DNA from: Pseudonocardia lacus
GTDB lineage: Bacteria > Actinomycetota > Actinomycetes > Mycobacteriales > Pseudonocardiaceae
Direction of reading: 5' to 3'
DNA length: 40,281 nucleotides
NCBI RefSeq assembly: GCF_018531445.1
Contig: NZ_JAHDTH010000048.1
Span: 1-40,281 of the forward strand
Shown here: in pieces, positions 40,052-40,281 of the stretch
How the letters are laid out: every line of letters begins with the position of its first letter
Numbering within the stretch: the stretch's first letter is position 1
Notes under the pieces: generated by a model
What the model saw: only the letters and a program-made list of their open reading frames with translations
Told to the model about the DNA's origin: nothing
Database searches by the model: none
Program-made: the position numbers and the translations under genes

Positions 40052-40281
40052 ATGACCCCACCGATCGTGGAGGCGCCGCACCGGCGCGCGACCGGCGTCC
40101 TGCTGCTGGCGGCGCCGGTCCTCATGCTGGTCGGCGTGGCCATCGTCGTCCCCGCCGGGCTCACGCTCAACCCCGCCGACCCGGCGGCGGCGCTGGCCGC
40201 GGTCCGTGGCCAGGTCGGGGCGCACCTGGCCGAGCTCGCCTTCGACGTGCTCGGCTGGCTGGCCCTGACCGCGGCCGGCCT
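40052..40281 (+). CDS. Hypothetical membrane protein (3' end outside window)
   Basis: The first 76 codons are visible. After a short polar N-terminus with HRRATG comes a hydrophobic segment VLLLAAPVLMLVGVAIVVPA, a polar loop with NPADPAAALAAVRGQ, and a second hydrophobic segment starting LAELAFDVLGWLAL. It is a polytopic membrane protein of unknown family, apparently under the divergent MerR-type promoter, with its ATG only eight bases after the -10, so the transcript is leaderless or nearly so. Confidence 0.6.
   Translation, partial: MTPPIVEAPHRRATGVLLLAAPVLMLVGVAIVVPAGLTLNPADPAAALAAVRGQVGAHLAELAFDVLGWLALTAAG

Overview
The window is very GC-rich, uses GTG starts freely and packs its genes into overlapping ATGA/GTGA operons. 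Together with an LprG/P55-type lipoprotein-transporter pair, XRE-DUF5753/DUF397/DUF574 genes and an ECF42-like sigma factor with a DGPF protein, this points to an actinobacterium, most likely of the Pseudonocardiaceae (Pseudonocardia-like; inference from gene content only). No rRNA, tRNA, CRISPR array, transposase or phage gene was seen.

Layout. 1-3343 (+): the 3' end of a flippase-like membrane protein, then an LprG-like lipoprotein and its MFS transporter partner. 3351-6851: an isoprenoid island on the minus strand with two paralogous small peptides, a polyprenyl diphosphate synthase resembling family 2 encapsulin cargo enzymes, and ispH. Beside it on the plus strand lies a frameshifted 3' remnant of a class I terpene cyclase. 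The first peptide frame is broken by an in-frame TGA. 6879-8913: an unknown protein, an alpha/beta hydrolase and a stand-alone LigD-type 3'-phosphoesterase. 8955-9465: a non-coding nested tandem repeat carrying four copies of a 13-bp palindrome. 9581-13231: a secreted berberine-bridge-type flavoprotein, then a hydrolase/LLM-monooxygenase pair. 13352-15325: a PAS-GGDEF-EAL protein. 15463-17727: a sigma factor / DGPF / DHFR-like operon. 17824-20619: a regulatory island (Cys-rich small protein, DUF397, XRE-DUF5753, DUF574 methyltransferase) with TGCAC palindromes. 20678-23901: a sugar dehydrogenase-like lipoprotein, an SDR, an ArsR-type regulator and a small roadblock-like protein.

24238-32910 is the most interesting block: an apparently complete aromatic (or polycyclic) catabolic cluster. 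A minus-strand operon runs Rieske oxygenase > LigB-type extradiol dioxygenase > M20-fold protein without its metal ligands > meta-cleavage hydrolase > 41-residue membrane peptide > second hydrolase > IclR regulator. Divergent from it are an HsaA-like flavin monooxygenase and a cyclase-family hydrolase. The same palindrome, GGTCCG-N5-CGGACC, occurs twice before the iclR start and twice in the divergent Rieske/monooxygenase promoter region, which predicts a local IclR regulon. A 65-bp hairpin just before the cyclase gene has a sister copy at 11074-11140.

32964-40281: a membrane-anchored putative glycoside hydrolase, an MDMPI-like protein, an intact M20 peptidase, a DUF4232 membrane protein, a two-domain SagB-type oxidoreductase, and a MerR regulator divergent from a membrane protein that is cut by the window end.
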